A DNA stretch of 6,373 nucleotides from NCBI GenBank assembly GCA_035630195.1, contig DASQLD010000101.1:1-6373 (forward strand), in the 5' to 3' direction. Position numbers and translations under genes: made by a program. Source of the stretch: DASQDN01 sp035630195. GTDB taxonomy: Bacteria > Acidobacteriota > Terriglobia > Bryobacterales > Bryobacteraceae. The notes below the pieces were generated by a model, which did no database searches, was not told where the DNA came from, and worked only from the letters and a program-made list of their open reading frames with translations. This document shows positions 5,019-6,373 of this stretch, piece by piece. Position 1 is the first letter of the stretch, and every line of letters starts with the position of its first letter.

Positions 5019-6362
5019 CTAAAGCTTCGATGCGCCGGTCTGCTTAGCCTTCGTCATTAGAAGCGCGTTGAGCGCCGCTACTGTGCCCAGCCAACCCATC
5101 GCGAGCACAATGTTGATGCTCGCAAACGCGGGGATTGTGAGAGCTAAACGCTCACCCGCAAAAACAATACCAGCCTGCACGACATCACCGGCGCGTACAA
5201 AAAACGAATCGACTGCCTGCTTCGCTTTATACTTCGCCTCGCGGCTGGTAGGAAGCCAAAGCGCTTGCTTTGTCGTGTTCCCCAGCGAGTAATCGATACT
5301 GTTGTCGGCGACTTTTAACCAAGTCATCAAGTGAACGGAAGGGGCTCGAAGCATTAAAAGGTAGCCTGAAAGAGCCACGATAGGGTGGACATACAGGCTC
5401 TTGCCTACGCCAAGGAATTTGAAGACGCGTGAGACAACGAATAACTGCAGCAGCAACCCTACGAGGTTTACCGTGCTGAAAAGTCGGCTATAGACGCTCC
5501 CAATAAAATTCTGCCGTGCCGCGGCCGACTCAGGCCCTGCGCCGTGCGCCGAGTTCGCCTCCTCCACTACATACCGGCTGAACAGATATTCGCCGGAAGT
5601 ATTCACCACGTTCAGTAAAACGGTGAGCAGGGCAATCAATAGAAGGTAGCGGTCGGAGAAAATCATCCGGAAGCCGTCCTCTCGTCCGAGTGGCTTGTCG
5701 ACGCCTTTCACTTCGCCGCCGACTTGCGTCCGGGGCGTCACGTGGTTTACGACGCGTGTCAAAATCACACACAGTATCAACATGGCGGCAGCGACGGTTA
5801 GCAGACGAGGAGGACCGATCCGTTCTAGAATCCACCCTGCCTCCAGAGCGCCGAGCCACGCTCCAATGCTGCTGCCTACACCGATTAGCGGAAACAAGCG
5901 CTTGCCCTGTTCGGGCGTGTAGAGATCGCTGGCAAATGCCCAGAACTGAGCAATAACCATAAGGTTGAAGATCCCCAACCAAAGGAAGTAGACAATGCCG
6001 ATGTCGAGCCCAGCTGCGATACCGACAAGAAAAAGCGCAAGGTGCGAGATAAAAAATGAGGTGACCCACTGAATCAGCCTGATACGCGAAACGTGCGAGG
6101 CAAACGCTCCGTAAGCAGGAACGAGAATGAGCAACAGCAACGCCTGACCTGCGGAAGAGTAAGATTTTACCTCTGCGCCCCCTTCGCTGAGGATGAATAC
6201 TTCCCGGGCAGTCTTGAGCATGTAATATGCCGCAAGGATGAGAAACATTATCAGAGTCATCAATAGGGCGCTGGGTACTTCCTCCTTGCGTACGTCAGCG
6301 ACGGGCGCGAGGAAACGCTCGATGAGCGGTTTGCGCGCAGGTTGTGCTTCAGACGTGGCCAT
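5019..6362 (-). CDS. Tlc-type (NTP/NDP exchange family) membrane transporter
   Basis: This is a 447-residue inner-membrane protein with about 10-12 hydrophobic helices (for example near 30-48, 71-88, 97-116, 119-142, 158-178, 185-203, 238-254, 295-313, 321-339 and 411-435). The first helix region LAAYYMLKTAREVFIL and the C-terminal stretch DNSIDYSLGNTTKQALWLPT followed by KYKAKQAVDSFF resemble the ADP/ATP translocase (Tlc) family and its relatives in free-living bacteria. Classic members exchange ATP and ADP in Rickettsia, Chlamydia and plastids. Free-living bacterial relatives have no settled substrate and are often labelled MFS transporters, so ATP exchange should not be assumed. The ATG at 6362 has GGAG four bases upstream and the gene appears complete. 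It runs in the same direction as the kinase, 70 bases away with no terminator-like hairpin, so co-transcription is plausible. Its promoter lies beyond the window. Confidence 0.82.
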   Translation of the reverse strand: MATSEAQPARKPLIERFLAPVADVRKEEVPSALLMTLIMFLILAAYYMLKTAREVFILSEGGAEVKSYSSAGQALLLLILVPAYGAFASHVSRIRLIQWVTSFFISHLALFLVGIAAGLDIGIVYFLWLGIFNLMVIAQFWAFASDLYTPEQGKRLFPLIGVGSSIGAWLGALEAGWILERIGPPRLLTVAAAMLILCVILTRVVNHVTPRTQVGGEVKGVDKPLGREDGFRMIFSDRYLLLIALLTVLLNVVNTSGEYLFSRYVVEEANSAHGAGPESAAARQNFIGSVYSRLFSTVNLVGLLLQLFVVSRVFKFLGVGKSLYVHPIVALSGYLLMLRAPSVHLMTWLKVADNSIDYSLGNTTKQALWLPTSREAKYKAKQAVDSFFVRAGDVVQAGIVFAGERLALTIPAFASINIVLAMGWLGTVAALNALLMTKAKQTGASKL

Positions 6363-6366
6363 TGAT

Positions 6367-6370
6367 CTCC
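6367..6370 (-). promoter_or_regulatory. Shine-Dalgarno of the transporter gene
   Basis: The minus strand reads GGAG, then ATCA, then the ATG at 6362. This supports that ATG as the true start, although only 11 bases upstream are visible. Confidence 0.5.
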
Positions 6371-6373
6371 GAT

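Noticed and set aside
5530..6069. 179-codon minus-strand frame inside the transporter gene
   Set aside because: It overlaps the well-supported transporter in another frame and is Arg/Cys/Ser-rich low-likelihood protein, a typical shadow.

Overview
The window looks like a chromosomal segment of an Acidobacteriota bacterium. The evidence is the end of an Oar-like TonB-dependent receptor of the kind greatly expanded in that phylum, a stand-alone receiver with the PDGTW / GGYDVL motifs I associate with that phylum, and a moderate GC content. This assignment rests on recognised protein style, not on a database search. No tRNA, rRNA, CRISPR array, insertion sequence or phage gene was seen.

Layout. 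Bases 2-1633 (+) carry the C-terminal ~543 residues of the outer-membrane receptor; its N-terminus lies outside the window. Everything else is on the minus strand and converges on it. In transcription order these are: a Tlc-type (NTP/NDP exchange family) membrane transporter (6362-5019); a soluble three-PAS histidine kinase of the NarL/HisKA_3 type (4948-3059); its NarL/LuxR-type response regulator, joined by an ATGA overlap (3062-2493, with its last 43 codons displaced into another frame down to 2395); a short stand-alone pseudo-receiver (2293-1802); and a 53-residue single-pass membrane protein (1795-1634) that begins six bases after the pseudo-receiver stop. The last gene was found by reading the strand directly. 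Its TGA stop abuts the receptor's TGA stop in the six bases TGATCA.

How the parts may work together. The kinase and regulator form a textbook translationally coupled pair that would sense a cytoplasmic signal through PAS domains. The regulator carries a one-base lesion exactly at the start of its DNA-recognition helix. As sequenced, it makes a phosphorylatable receiver with a broken DNA-binding domain. Inserting a single C restores a perfect family ending, so this is either a very recent mutation or an assembly error. Just after the restored regulator stop lies a compact inverted repeat beside a plausible promoter for the pseudo-receiver and small membrane protein genes. This suggests, as an inference, that the regulator controls that pair. 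The pseudo-receiver lacks the phospho-acceptor Asp and the conserved Lys, so it should signal without phosphorylation.

The strongest points for follow-up are the regulator frameshift, the pseudo-receiver plus small membrane protein pair, and the linkage of a nucleotide-transporter-like protein to a two-component system. I see no clear evidence of a wholly new system.
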